From Archivesica marissinica (Eukaryota; Mollusca; Bivalvia; Venerida; Vesicomyidae), in NCBI GenBank assembly GCA_014843695.1, contig CM026390.1:56197624-56261623 (forward strand): DNA of 64,000 nt, given 5' to 3'. Below, piece after piece: positions 1 through 10,919 of this stretch (within the stretch, counting starts at the first letter, position 1; each line of letters opens with the position of its first letter). Both the position numbers and the translations under genes were made by a program. The notes beneath the pieces are model-generated. The model was not told where the DNA came from, ran no database searches, and was given only the letters and a program-made list of their open reading frames with translations.

Positions 1-297
1 GAAATTCGACGGAATTTTATCTAGATTAACTCGATGCAGGGCTGCGTTAGACGCCATTTTGTTAGATAGCTTGTCTCGCGTGGTTACAGCGAGCACCTGT
101 AACTATGGGGGGCGTGCCTAAGTAGCGTTTGCAGAAAGGTCAATTGCACTTGAATGATCGCCTCGTCGATGCTTTCAATTTGATATCGATCATTCCGAAA
201 AAGATTCGTGAAAATTGTGGTTTGCGAGATGTTTTAAGAATTTGTGCTATTTTTAGACAGTCAGTGGCCATCTTGGTTTACGTACTGACGTGATTTT
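1..297. other. Unique DNA, no gene recognised
   Basis: Mixed-composition single-copy-looking sequence. I see no open frame of useful length, no tandem repeat and no tRNA-like box pair. It ends at the left terminal inverted repeat of the element at 298-500. Confidence 0.6.
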
Positions 298-500
298 AAC
301 CCATTTCATTCTGGATACAGTTCAAACAAGAACATAGAGCCAGATCAGCCGCCACGGAACGTGCCGTCTGATCAGGCTCTAAGCCGTTTGCTATTCATTA
401 TGATCTTGCTAACAACATAGATCCTGATCAGCAAGCAGCGTCACATCTGGATCTATGTTGTTTGCAAAAGCCTTTAAATGTATCCAGAATGAAATGGGTT
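298..500. mobile_element. Short non-autonomous inverted-repeat element (MITE-like) with two internal hairpins
   Basis: The ends are perfect 21-bp inverted repeats: 298-318 (starting AACCCATTTCATT) and 480-500 (ending GAAATGGGTT). Inside are two consecutive hairpins. Hairpin 1 pairs AGAGCCAGATCAG (336-348) with 368-380, 12 of 13 bases. Hairpin 2 pairs AACAACATAGATCC (411-424) with 449-462, 14 of 14 bases. No protein is encoded, so it would have to be mobilised in trans. Palindromic pieces with AGCCAGATCAG and GGATCTATGTTGTTTGC are, as I recall, frequent in bivalve genomes; that is memory, not a search. No clear target-site duplication is visible (T at 297 and T at 501). Confidence 0.65.
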
Positions 501-503
501 TAC

Positions 504-525
504 AGCTAAATAAATTTGTATAAAC
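504..525 (+). mobile_element. SINE 3'-tail fragment
   Basis: The stretch AGCTAAATAAATTTGTATAA and the next two bases match the 3' end of the SINE at 48214-48448 with about one indel. It directly follows the inverted-repeat element. No body or head of that SINE is visible here, so it is a severed tail or a chance AT-rich match. Confidence 0.35.
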
Positions 526-566
526 TTAGATACTAGTAGTGATTTGATTTTGGAAGAAATCGGTCA

Positions 567-1140
567 TGGCAGACCAGCAGGGGAGGGTTGCATCTCTCTA
601 GTTATACACGTGGCAGCCCAGCAGGGGAGGGTTGCATCTCTCTAGTTCTACACGTGGCAGCCCAGCAGGGGAGGGTTGCATCTCTCTAGTTCTACACGTG
701 GCAGCCCAGCAGGGGAGGGTTGCATCTCTCTAGTTCTACACGTGGCAGCCCAGCAGGGGAGGGTTGCATCTCTCTAGTTCTACACGTGGCAGCCCAGCAG
801 GGGAGGGTTGCATCTCTCTAGTTCTACACGTGGCAGCCCAGCAGGGGAGGGTTGCATCTCTCTAGTTCTACACGTGGCAGCCCAGCAGGGGAGGGTTGCA
901 TCTCTCTAGTTCTACACGTGGCAGCCCAGCAGGGGAGGGTTGCATCTCTCTAGTTCTACACGTGGCAGCCCAGCAGGGGAGGGTTGCATCTCTCTAGTTC
1001 TACACGTGGCAGCCCAGCAGGGGAGGGTTGCATCTCTCTAGTTCTACACGTGGCAGCCCAGCAGGGGAGGGTTGCATCTCTCTAGTTCTACACGTGGCAG
1101 CCCAGCAGGGGAGGGTTGCATCTCTAGTTCTACACGTTGC
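567..1140. repeat. 44-bp minisatellite, about 13 copies
   Basis: Tandem units of 44 bp carrying GGCAGCCCAGCAGGGGAGGG followed by TTGCATCTCTCTAG and TTCTACACGT. The phase CACG recurs at 607 and 651 and so on. Copies are almost identical; the first differs at two positions (CATGGCAGACC at its start, GTTATACAC at its end) and the last lacks one CT of CTCTCTAG. The right edge passes into SINE-like sequence, see 1141-1270, which suggests that the array expanded inside a SINE body. Confidence 0.9.
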
Positions 1141-1270
1141 TGCCCACATTCAATCACTGGGAAGTATTATTTGACCCATTTCAATATATCCAGAACCCAA
1201 ATACCATCTCACAAACTTGCTAGTCTAGGGATCAAGCCCGGATTGGCTGGTGAGAGGCGAGCATTCTAAA
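1141..1270 (-). mobile_element. tRNA-derived SINE, 5' part, adjoining the 44-bp array
   Basis: Read on the minus strand, 1270-1201 gives GCTCGCCTCTCACCAGCCAA, then a B-box-like CCGGGCTTGATCC, then GTGAGATGGTAT. This parallels the SINE at 49044, which reads GCTCGCTTCTCAACAATGCAA, CCGGGTTCGATCC and GTGAGATGGTAT in the same order. The body then runs straight into the 44-bp array. The A-box half is degraded or absent beyond 1265. Confidence 0.6.
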
Positions 1271-1810
1271 CACAGTAGTATATAAATATAACAAACAAAA
1301 ATTGATTTTTTTTCATTCTTTTTTAAATACTTTTTTAGACTTTGATCACAACATAGCACAAATGTTGCAAGATTAACAATTTAATTACAACAGTACTAAA
1401 TATACGACAACAACTTACCAGTTGATAGAAATTCATTACAACCACATAAAATAGTTCTGCTGACAATATGGTACTTTTATATACATAAAACATGGCATCA
1501 GTTACTCTGAAACTGAGATTCAGCATTACACAAGACCAGTAAAACCTGCAGATTTGACTGTAAAAGAAATGAAGATGTCTGTGAATATTTGCATTGTTAC
1601 GAGCTACGATTGAAAATATGAAATACGATAAACTTCAACAATCCCAGCATGTTCCAAAACGACAGTTATTGTGCAGAAACCATTTCTCTAATCTTAGCAA
1701 CATTGACTGACCGACCCGGGAGTTGTAAGTGACATGTTGTCGTGTCTGGGAAATTCATTTAAAAATCCCACACATATGGGTTGTTCCGTGTAACTAATTT
1801 TCTGTTTTTA
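1271..1810. other. AT-rich unique DNA, no gene recognised
   Basis: Contains T-rich runs near 1303-1340 and no open frame that looks coding. The 63-codon minus-strand frame at 1335-1526 has no recognisable domain and no supporting splice or start context, so I do not call it. Confidence 0.6.
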
Positions 1811-2303
1811 GACCGGGTGTGTCGTGCATGTAGACATTCATGTTCGGCACATTTAGACCGGGTGTGTCGTACATGTAGACATTCATGTTCGGCACATTTA
1901 GACCGGGTGTGTCGTACATGTAGACATTCATGTTCGGCACATTTAGACCGGGTGTGTCGTACATGTAGACATTCATGTTCGGCACATTTAGACCGGGTGT
2001 GTCGTGCATGTAGACATTCATGTTCGGCACATTTAGACCGGGTGTGTCGTGCATGTAGACATTCATGTTCGGCACATTTAGACCGGGTGTGTCGTGCATG
2101 TAGACATTCATGTTCGGCACATTTAGACCGGGTGTGTCGTGCATGTAGACATTCATGTTCGGCACATTTAGACCGGGTGTGTCGTGCATGTAGACATTCA
2201 TGTTCGGCACATTTAGACCGGGTGTGTCGTGCATGTAGACATTCATGTTCGGCACATTTAGACCGGGTGTGTCGTGCATGTAGACATTCATGTTCGGCAC
2301 ATT
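1811..2303. repeat. 45-bp minisatellite, 11 copies
   Basis: Eleven head-to-tail 45-bp units beginning GACCGGGTGTGTCG and ending GTTCGGCACATTTA. Copies 2-4 read TACATG where the others read TGCATG. As 45 is a multiple of three, one frame stays open on each strand: plus gives a 15-residue unit DRVCRACRHSCSAHL, minus gives PNMNVYMHDTPGLNV. Neither has a recognisable domain. I treat it as non-coding satellite, see the finding on this array. Confidence 0.92.
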
Positions 2304-2530
2304 TTGCCCAGTTTTGATAAAGTTATTGCATGTAAAACATTGTTTGAAGCAACAGACACAAGTCTAGCATGCAACATGTCGGATCAAATATAATTTGAAA
2401 ATGCCTCAATGTTCCGAGTACAATACACATTCCCAGTTCAAATAACTTTGGAAAACATATCTCTAATTCTCCTGATAAGTGACCACAACTTCATAAACTG
2501 TGAAATAAAAGTAAAACATGCAGTTGCTAG
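2304..2530. other. Unique DNA between two minisatellites
   Basis: Nothing recognised; AT-rich without repeats or tRNA-like boxes. Confidence 0.5.
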
Positions 2531-2790
2531 CCTAACTTAACTTGGAGACGGTGTCCGTAGCCTAACTTAACTTGGAGACGGTGTCCGTAGCCTAACTTAA
2601 CTTGGAGACGGTGTCCATAGCCAAGTTAACATGAAGACGGTGTCCGTAGCCTAACTTAACTTGGAGACGGTGTCTGTAGCCTAACTTAACATGGAGATGG
2701 TGTCCGTAGCCTAACTTAACATGGAGATGGTGTCCGTAGCCTAACTTAACATGGAGACGGTGTCCGTAGCCTAACTTAACATGGAGACGG
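2531..2790. repeat. 30-bp minisatellite, about 8.7 copies
   Basis: Tandem units starting CCTAACTTAACTTGGAGACG and ending GTGTCCGTAG, in phase at 2531, 2561 and 2591. Later copies read AACATGGAGA in place of AACTTGGAGA, so the array has a left and a right sequence subtype. The last copy breaks into GGACGGACACC. Confidence 0.88.
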
Positions 2791-3087
2791 ACGGACACCA
2801 CCAACACATGTCCTTGCACTTGTTGCAGGAGACAACTACGACCATGAAATTCTATATCAACTAAATGTCAAATGAAATAAAAAGAGAAAAGGTAAAATCA
2901 AGTGTGACATTAAATTTGAATAGGTGATACACCTAAAGTTACGTACATATTAATATATTACATAATTGCCACTTGCACAATTCCGTATTTGTTCGACAGA
3001 AGAATTGCACAGCTACAAGAGGCAACTTAATATCTCAAATTATGAAGCAATCCTGAAAATTGGGCTGTGAATGAAAAAGTTTGGTTA
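2791..3087. other. AT-rich unique DNA
   Basis: No gene, repeat or RNA signal recognised. Confidence 0.5.
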
Positions 3088-3270
3088 GTTTATGCAAATT
3101 TATTTTAGCTCGATTGCGAAACAAGTTCTTATAACTTATATTAATCACTCTCGAGACCTCATTCCTGATGGAATCCACTGCCACGAGGGAGAGAGAAAAG
3201 GCAACATGGAATTTAAATGCCTTGCCCAAGGGCACAATCTTAACGGCTCCAGACGGGCTCAAACTCAACT
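3088..3270 (-). mobile_element. tRNA-derived SINE, minus orientation, 5'-truncated
   Basis: On the minus strand the 3' tail reads CTTGTTTCGCAATCGAGCT then AAAATAAATTTGCATAAAC. Upstream come the body motif GGATTCCATCAGGAATGAGG with CTCGAGAGTGATTAATAT and a B-box-like remnant near 3250-3268. The same order is seen in the plus-strand copy at 48214-48448. The tRNA-like A-box region is missing. Adjacent open frames on both strands are by-products. Confidence 0.75.
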
Positions 3271-3346
3271 GTTTGGTTGAAGTAGATATACTCGCAAACA
3301 AGACCACACTGAAATAATTTTCTTCAACTACCTGCTAGTCACATTT

Positions 3347-3401
3347 ATGAATGAATGGTGTTTTACGGCGCATCAACATCTAAGGTCATGTAGCGCGCAA
3401 T
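3347..3401. mobile_element. Possible retroposon fragment (GTTTTACGGCGCATCAACA motif)
   Basis: The segment TGGTGTTTTACGGCGCATCA followed by ACATCTAAGGTCATGTAGCG resembles short retroposon tails that I recall being common in molluscs. Only one copy occurs in this window, so the call rests on memory alone. Confidence 0.3.
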
Positions 3402-3404
3402 CAC

Positions 3405-3533
3405 ATTTATAATTAATTGAGTACTAGACAATAGACTCTGCTGTATACAATTATAATTAATTGAGTACTAGACAATAGACTGCTGTACACATTTATAATT
3501 AATTGAGTACTAGACAATAGACTCTGCTGTATA
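3405..3533. repeat. Three-copy tandem repeat, 44/42-bp spacing
   Basis: TATAATTAATTGAGTACTAG with ACAATAGACT and (CT)GCTGTATACA occurs three times; the core ATAATTAATTGA starts near 3409, 3453 and 3495. The second copy lacks the CT dinucleotide before GCTG. Confidence 0.85.
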
Positions 3534-3911
3534 GAATTTTTTGTAAACTATGCACAATGCCTAATACACAGTATGACTCCATTTGCACGTTCAAAGTGTG
3601 CAATGGTAATAGTTTTGTTTAGTATTAGTTGCTATATAAAGCTACTTTAATTGTTCCACTGTAGGCAATGAAGGCTGCACACCGGTAAACACCTGAGATG
3701 CTGCTTGCACCATTGCACCTGCGATGCCATTTATATCATTGAAGTTAAGAAATAATACTGAATGCGATCTCGGTGGGAGTTCGAACCCATCAAGGGAGTT
3801 GCCGATTATTCCTTGATCAAGAAAGTTTATTCACATCGCTTACTCAATTAGTAAATGTGTATTGCCATTACACGACACAGCTCCGATTACACGTGTAACC
3901 CCCCGGCAAAT
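3534..3911. other. Unique DNA, no gene recognised
   Basis: AT-rich. A B-box-like GGTTCGAACTCC lies on the minus strand near 3779-3790, but no matching A box or tail was found, so no SINE or tRNA gene is called. Confidence 0.5.
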
Positions 3912-5320
3912 GGAATAACTGGCATTGAGGGATATACATGGTGTTGGAATAACTGGCATTGAGGGATACACATGCTGTTGGAATAACTGGCATTGAGAGA
4001 TATACATGGTGTTGGAATATCTGGCATTGAGGGATACATGTGCTGTTGGAATAACTGGCATTGAGGGATACACATGCTGTTGGAATAACTGGCATTTAGG
4101 GATACACATGCTGTTGGAATAACTGGCATTGAGGGATACATATGCTGTTGGAATAACTGGCATTGAGGTATATACATGCTGTTGGAATAACTGGCATTGA
4201 GGGATATACATGGTGTTGGAATAACTGGCATTGAGGGATACATGTGCTGTTGGAATAACTGGCATTGAGGGATATACATGGTGTTGGAATAACTGGCATT
4301 GAGGGATACACATGCTGTTGGAATAACTGGCATTGAGGGATACATGTGCTGTTGGAATAACTGGCATTGAGGGATACATGTGCTGTTGGAATAACTGGCA
4401 TTGAGGGATATACATGCTGTTGGAATAACTGGCATTGAGGGATACATGTGCTGTTGGAATAACTGGCATTGAGGGATACATGTGCTGTTGGAATAACTGG
4501 CATTGAGGGATACACATGCTGTTGGAATAACTGGCATTGAGGGATACATGTGCTGTTGGAATAACTGGCATTGAGGTATATACATGCTGTTGGAATAACT
4601 GGCATTGAGGGATATACAGGGTGTTGGAATAACTGGCATTGAGGGATACATGTGCTGTTGGAATAACTGGCATTGAGGGATACATATTCTGTTGGAATAA
4701 CTGGCATTGAGGGATATACATGGTGTTGGAATAACTGGCATTGAGGGATACACATGCTGTTGGAATAACTGGCATTGAGGGATACATGTGCTGTTGGAAT
4801 AACTGGCATTGAGGGATACATGTGCTGTTGGAATAACTGGCATTGAGGGATACATGTGCTGTTGGAATAACTGGCATTGAGGGATACACATGATGTTGGA
4901 ATAACTGGCATTGAGGGATACATGTGCTGTTGGAATAACTGGCATTGAGGGATACATGTGCTGTTGTAATAACTGGCATTGAGGGATACACATGCTGTTG
5001 GAATAACTGGCATTGAGGGATACATGTGCTGTTGGAATAACTGGCATTGAGGGATACATGTGCTGTTGGAATAACTGGCATTGAGGGATACACATGCTGT
5101 TGGAATAACTGGCATTGAGGGATATACATGGTGTTGGAATAACTGGCATTGAGGGATACACATGCTGTTGGAATAACTGGCATTGAGGGATACACATGCT
5201 GTTGGAATAACTGGCATTGAGGGATACACATGCTGTTGGAATAACTGGCATTGAGGGATACACATGCTGTTGGAATAACTGGCATTGAGGGATACACATG
5301 GTGTTGGAATAACTGGCATT
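3912..5320. repeat. 34-bp minisatellite, about 41 copies
   Basis: Units of 34 bp start GGAATAACTGGCATTGAGGG and continue ATACACATGCTGTT. Common variants are ATACATGTGCTGTT and ATATACATGGTGTT, intermixed along the array. On the minus strand the unit contains no TAA, TAG or TGA, so all three minus frames stay open for over 1.2 kb and read a repeat such as MPVIPTACVSLNASYSN. I regard these frames as periodic artefacts and not a gene. Confidence 0.95.
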
Positions 5321-5791
5321 TGTGTATTCCTTTAATCATAGACAAACTATACTGCAATGTACACAGCAGTATCCATATATAGTGGCACAGAATTCTTAAA
5401 ATTTGAACAGGTATTGTTAAACAAGCTTTTAGGATTTCACTTCTGTCCAAAAGTGTGTACAAGCATACCTACTGCAACCAATCGCAATATTTTCATTTTA
5501 AGCCCGATTTTCAGGATGACTTCAAGAGATCATTTAAACTGCTTTTTACAGCCATACAAGATGCACAATTCTCCTGAAAACTAACTAAATACAGAATTAT
5601 GTCACTGAACACCCCTCGTATATATAAGCATTACAATATTACAAACAAAAATACTAACGTTATACTGTACTGCAAAATATTGAAATAATTAAACAAAATT
5701 GAAAGACAATGCTCGATAAATATGTATGTACAAAATAAAGTTTTGACAAACAATAGCAATATAGAGTTTGAAATATCTGTATGTTATTTAT
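5321..5791. other. AT-rich unique DNA, no gene recognised
   Basis: The 75-codon plus frame at 5357-5584 has no recognisable domain and is the length expected by chance. No tRNA-like boxes. Confidence 0.55.
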
Positions 5792-6133
5792 CTGCTGCAT
5801 GTCAGTCTGTCTGCTGCATGTCAGTCTGTCTGCTGCATGTCAGTCTGTCTGCTGCATGTCAGTCTGTCTGCTGCATGTCAGTCTGTCTGCTGCATGTCAG
5901 TCTGTCTGCTGCATGTCAGTCTGTCTGCTGCATGTCAGTCTGTCTGCTGCATGTCAGTCTGTCTGCTGCATGTCAGTCTGTCTGCTGCATGTCAGTCTGT
6001 CTGCTGCATGTCAGTCTGTCTGCTGCATGTCAGTCTGTCTGCTGCATGTCAGTCTTCTGCTGCATGTCAGTCTGTCTGCTGCATGTCAGTCTGTCTGCTG
6101 CATGTCAGTCTGTCTGCTGCATGTCAGTCTGTC
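5792..6133. repeat. 19-bp minisatellite, 18 copies
   Basis: Units CTGCTGCATGTCAGTCTGT repeat without substitution apart from one copy near 6052 that lacks TG (CAGTCTTCTGC). All three plus frames are open because the unit has no stop triplet on that strand. Near-identity of copies points to recent expansion or homogenisation. Confidence 0.95.
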
Positions 6134-6177
6134 ATGATCATCTCTATTAACCATTTGCAGCGGCAGATAAAAATAAC

Positions 6178-6222
6178 TAGCAAACAGCCTAGAGCCAGAT
6201 CAGGATCTATATTGTTTGTGTG
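6178..6222 (+). mobile_element. Deletion derivative of the 298-500 inverted-repeat element
   Basis: AGAGCCAGATCAG (6191-6203), the left arm of hairpin 1 in the 298-500 element, is joined directly to GATCTATATTGTTTG, the right arm of hairpin 2. The sequence between them is absent. No terminal 21-bp repeats remain. Confidence 0.5.
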
Positions 6223-6244
6223 CAGGCAGAGTTAATAAAAACAA

Positions 6245-6580
6245 GCTTGGTTAGAGACCGTGAAGATAGGTTAGAGACTGTGAAGAGGTTAGAGACCGTG
6301 AAGAAAGGTTAGAGACAGTGCTGGTTAGAGACAGTGCTCCTTAACATCAGGAAACCTTGGTTAGAGACCGTGAAGAGAGGTTTTAGAAAGTGATCCTTAA
6401 TATCAGGAAACCTTGGTTAGAGACCGTGAAGAGGTTTTAGAAAGTGATCCTTAATATCAGGAAACCTTGGTTAGAGAACGTGAAGAGAGGTTTTAGAAAG
6501 TGATCCTTAATATCAGGAAACCTTGGTTAGAGAACGTGAAGAGAGGGTTTAGAAAGTGATCCTTAATATCAGGAAACAGT
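6245..6580. repeat. Irregular tandem repeat with a unit of about 57 bp
   Basis: GGTTAGAGACCGTGAAGA recurs first at short irregular spacings (6247-6340). From 6352 it forms about four larger units that also contain GGTTTTAGAAAGTGATCC and TTAATATCAGGAAACCTT. The right edge is at the fifth TTAATATCAGGAAAC. Unit length varies through loss of a GAGA block. Confidence 0.8.
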
Positions 6581-6806
6581 TCAATATATTATCAACTTCA
6601 CAAACTTGGCATTGTTGTCATACATACCTAGTTCCAGTTAAAAACTATCTCCCCCTCAAAGTCTGTCGTACCAAAATGACTGTACTAGATAAAACTGGAA
6701 TCATGTTTGATAACAGACAAATAGTGTCCATCACATTAAACCCCAACAAGATCTGCACAGAGTTGGGGTACGGTAGTTCATAGTGTGTGATTACAAACAG
6801 CCAATT
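6581..6806. other. Unique DNA between repeats
   Basis: Nothing recognised. Confidence 0.5.
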
Positions 6807-6863
6807 CTCTCTTCCTCATGGCGATGGATTCCATCACGAATGAGGTCTCGAGAGTGATTAATA
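6807..6863 (+). mobile_element. SINE body fragment
   Basis: CTCTTCCTCATGGCGATGGA, TTCCATCACGAATGAGGTCT and CGAGAGTGATTAAT match the central body of the SINE at 48214-48448. Head and 3' tail are missing; the tail side has been replaced by the tandem repeat starting at about 6866. Confidence 0.65.
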
Positions 6864-6865
6864 CA

Positions 6866-7267
6866 ATCAGGACCACCAAGCTAACCAGGACCACTGTGTG
6901 ACCACCACGCTAACCAGGACCACCATGCACACGCTAACCAGGACCACTCTACACATGCTAACCAGGACCACTGTGCTAACCAGGACTACCATGCTAACCA
7001 GGACCACCACACTAACTAGGACCATGCTAACCAGGACCACCATGCTAACCAGGACCACCACACTAACTAGGACCATGCTAACTAGGACCATGCTAACCAG
7101 GACCACCATGCCTCCTCTAACCAGGACAATATACACGTGACCACCGTGCTAACCAGGACCATTCTACACGTGACCACCGTGCTAACCAGGACCATTCTAC
7201 ACGTGACCACCGTGCTAACCAGGACCATTCTACACGTGACCACCGTGCTAACCAGGACCATTCTACA
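6866..7267. repeat. CTAACCAGGACCA tandem repeat, mixed unit length
   Basis: The core GCTAACCAGGACCA recurs with variable 3-19 bp inserts. From 7135 the array settles into a regular 33-bp unit containing ACGTGACCACCGTGCTAACC and AGGACCATTCTAC, four copies, and is then cut by the assembly gap. Its true length is unknown. Confidence 0.9.
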
Positions 7268-8267
7268 NNNNNNNNNNNNNNNNNNNNNNNNNNNNNNNNN
7301 NNNNNNNNNNNNNNNNNNNNNNNNNNNNNNNNNNNNNNNNNNNNNNNNNNNNNNNNNNNNNNNNNNNNNNNNNNNNNNNNNNNNNNNNNNNNNNNNNNNN
7401 NNNNNNNNNNNNNNNNNNNNNNNNNNNNNNNNNNNNNNNNNNNNNNNNNNNNNNNNNNNNNNNNNNNNNNNNNNNNNNNNNNNNNNNNNNNNNNNNNNNN
7501 NNNNNNNNNNNNNNNNNNNNNNNNNNNNNNNNNNNNNNNNNNNNNNNNNNNNNNNNNNNNNNNNNNNNNNNNNNNNNNNNNNNNNNNNNNNNNNNNNNNN
7601 NNNNNNNNNNNNNNNNNNNNNNNNNNNNNNNNNNNNNNNNNNNNNNNNNNNNNNNNNNNNNNNNNNNNNNNNNNNNNNNNNNNNNNNNNNNNNNNNNNNN
7701 NNNNNNNNNNNNNNNNNNNNNNNNNNNNNNNNNNNNNNNNNNNNNNNNNNNNNNNNNNNNNNNNNNNNNNNNNNNNNNNNNNNNNNNNNNNNNNNNNNNN
7801 NNNNNNNNNNNNNNNNNNNNNNNNNNNNNNNNNNNNNNNNNNNNNNNNNNNNNNNNNNNNNNNNNNNNNNNNNNNNNNNNNNNNNNNNNNNNNNNNNNNN
7901 NNNNNNNNNNNNNNNNNNNNNNNNNNNNNNNNNNNNNNNNNNNNNNNNNNNNNNNNNNNNNNNNNNNNNNNNNNNNNNNNNNNNNNNNNNNNNNNNNNNN
8001 NNNNNNNNNNNNNNNNNNNNNNNNNNNNNNNNNNNNNNNNNNNNNNNNNNNNNNNNNNNNNNNNNNNNNNNNNNNNNNNNNNNNNNNNNNNNNNNNNNNN
8101 NNNNNNNNNNNNNNNNNNNNNNNNNNNNNNNNNNNNNNNNNNNNNNNNNNNNNNNNNNNNNNNNNNNNNNNNNNNNNNNNNNNNNNNNNNNNNNNNNNNN
8201 NNNNNNNNNNNNNNNNNNNNNNNNNNNNNNNNNNNNNNNNNNNNNNNNNNNNNNNNNNNNNNNNNNN
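7268..8267. other. Assembly gap, 1000 N
   Basis: A run of exactly 1000 N, the size often used for a gap of unknown length. It separates the CTAACCAGGACCA array from the 15-bp satellite, so the junction between the two families is not seen. Confidence 0.99.
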
Positions 8268-10919
8268 ACTGGATACACGTACACTGGATACACGTACACT
8301 GGATACACGCACACTGGATACACGTACAATGGATACACGTACACTGGATACAAGCACACTGGATACACGTACACTGGATACAAGCACACTGGATACACGT
8401 ACACTGGATACAAGCACACTGGATACACGTACACTGGATACAAGCACACTGGATACAAGCACACTGGATACACGTACACTGGATACACGCACACTGGATA
8501 CACGCACACTGGATACAAGTACACTGGATACACGTACACTGGATACAAGTACACAACAACACTGGATACACGTACACTGGATACACGTACACTTGATACA
8601 AGTACACTGGATACACGTACACTGGATACAAGCATACTGGATACACGTACACTGGATACACGTACACTGGATACAAGTACACTGGATACACGTAGACTGG
8701 ATACAAGCATACTGGATACACGTACACTGGATACACGTACACTGGATACAAGTACACTGGATACACGTACACTGGATACAAGCATACTGGATACACGTAG
8801 ACTGGATACACGTAGACTGGATACACGTACACTGGATACACGTACACTGGATACAAGCATACTGGATACACGTACACTGGATACAAGCATACTGGATACA
8901 AGCATACTGGATACAAGCATACTGGATACAAGCATACTGGATACACGTACACTGGATACACGCAAACTGGATACACGCACACTGGATACACGCACACTGG
9001 ATACACGACACAACAACAACTGGATACACGTACACTGGATACAAGCACACTGGATACACGTACACTGGATACAAGCATACTGGATACAAGTACACTGGAT
9101 ACACGTACACTGGATACACGTACACTGGATACACGTACACTGGATACAAGTACACTGGATACAAGTACACTGGATACAAGCACACTGGATACAAGCATAC
9201 TGGATACACGTACACTGGATACACGTACACTGGATACACGTACACTGGATACAAGCATACTGGATACAAGCATACTGGATACAAGCATACTGGATACACG
9301 TACACTGGATACAAGCACACTGGATACACGTACACTGGATACACGTACACTGGATACACGTACACTGGATACACGTACACTGGATACACGTACACTGGAT
9401 ACAAGCATACTGGATACAAGCATACTGGATACAAGCACACTGGATACACGTACACTGGATAAAAGCATACTGGATACACGTACACTGGATACACGTACAC
9501 TGGATACAAGCACACTGGATACACGCACACTGGATACACGTACACTGGATACACGTACACTGGATACACGTACACTGGATACAAGCACACTGGATACACG
9601 TACACTGGATACACGTACACTGGATACAAGCATACTGGATACACGTACACTGGATACAAGCATACTGGATACACGTACACTGGATACACGTACACTGGAT
9701 ACACGTACACTGGATACATACACTGGATACACGTACACTGGATACAAGCATACTGGATACACGTACACTGGATACACGTACCTGGATACACGTACACTGG
9801 ATACAAGCACACTGGATACAAGCACACTGGATACACGTACACTGGATACACGTACACTGGATACACGTACACTGGATACAAGCACACTGGATACAAGCAC
9901 ACTGGATACACGTACACTGGATACAGGCACACTGGATACACGCACACTGGATACAAGTACACTGGATACACGTACACTGGATACACGTACACTGGATACA
10001 CGTACACTGGATACACGTACACTGGATACAAGCACACTGGATACACGTACACTGGATACACGTACACTGGATACACGTACACTGGATACAAGCACACTGG
10101 ATACAAGCACACTGGATACACGTACACTGGATACAAGTACACTGGATACACGTACACTGGATACACGTACACTGGATACACGCACACTGGATACACGTAC
10201 ACTGGATACACGCACACTGGATACACGTACACTGGATACACGTACACTGGATACACGTACACTGGATACACGCACACTGGATACACGCACACTGGATACA
10301 CGCACACTGGATACACGTACACTGGATACAAGCACACTGTATACAAGCACACTGGATACACGTACACTGGATACACGTACACTGGATACAAGTACACTGG
10401 ATACAAGTACACTGGATACAAGCACACTGGATACAGTACACTGGATACAAGCACACTGGATACAAGTACACTGGATACACAGCACACTGGATACACGTAC
10501 CTGGATACACGTACACTGGATACACGTACACTGGATACAAGCAACTGGATACACGTACACTGGATACAAGCACACTGGATACACGTACACTGGATACACG
10601 TACACTGGATACAAGCACACTGGATACACGTACACTGGATACACGTACACTGGATACACGCACACTGGATACAAGCACACTGGATACAAGCACACTGGAT
10701 ACAGCATACTGGATACACGCACACTGGATACACGCACACTGGATACACGTACACTGGATACAAGCACACTGGATACACGTACACTGGATACAAGCACACT
10801 GGATACACGTACACTGGATACACGTACACTGGATACACGTACACTGGATACACGTACACTGGATACACGTACACTGGATACACGTACACTGGATACACGT
10901 ACACTGGATACACGTACAC

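Noticed and set aside
3778..3792. B-box-like GGTTCGAACTCC on the minus strand as a tRNA or SINE
   Set aside because: No A box at the right distance and no recognisable SINE body or tail nearby.
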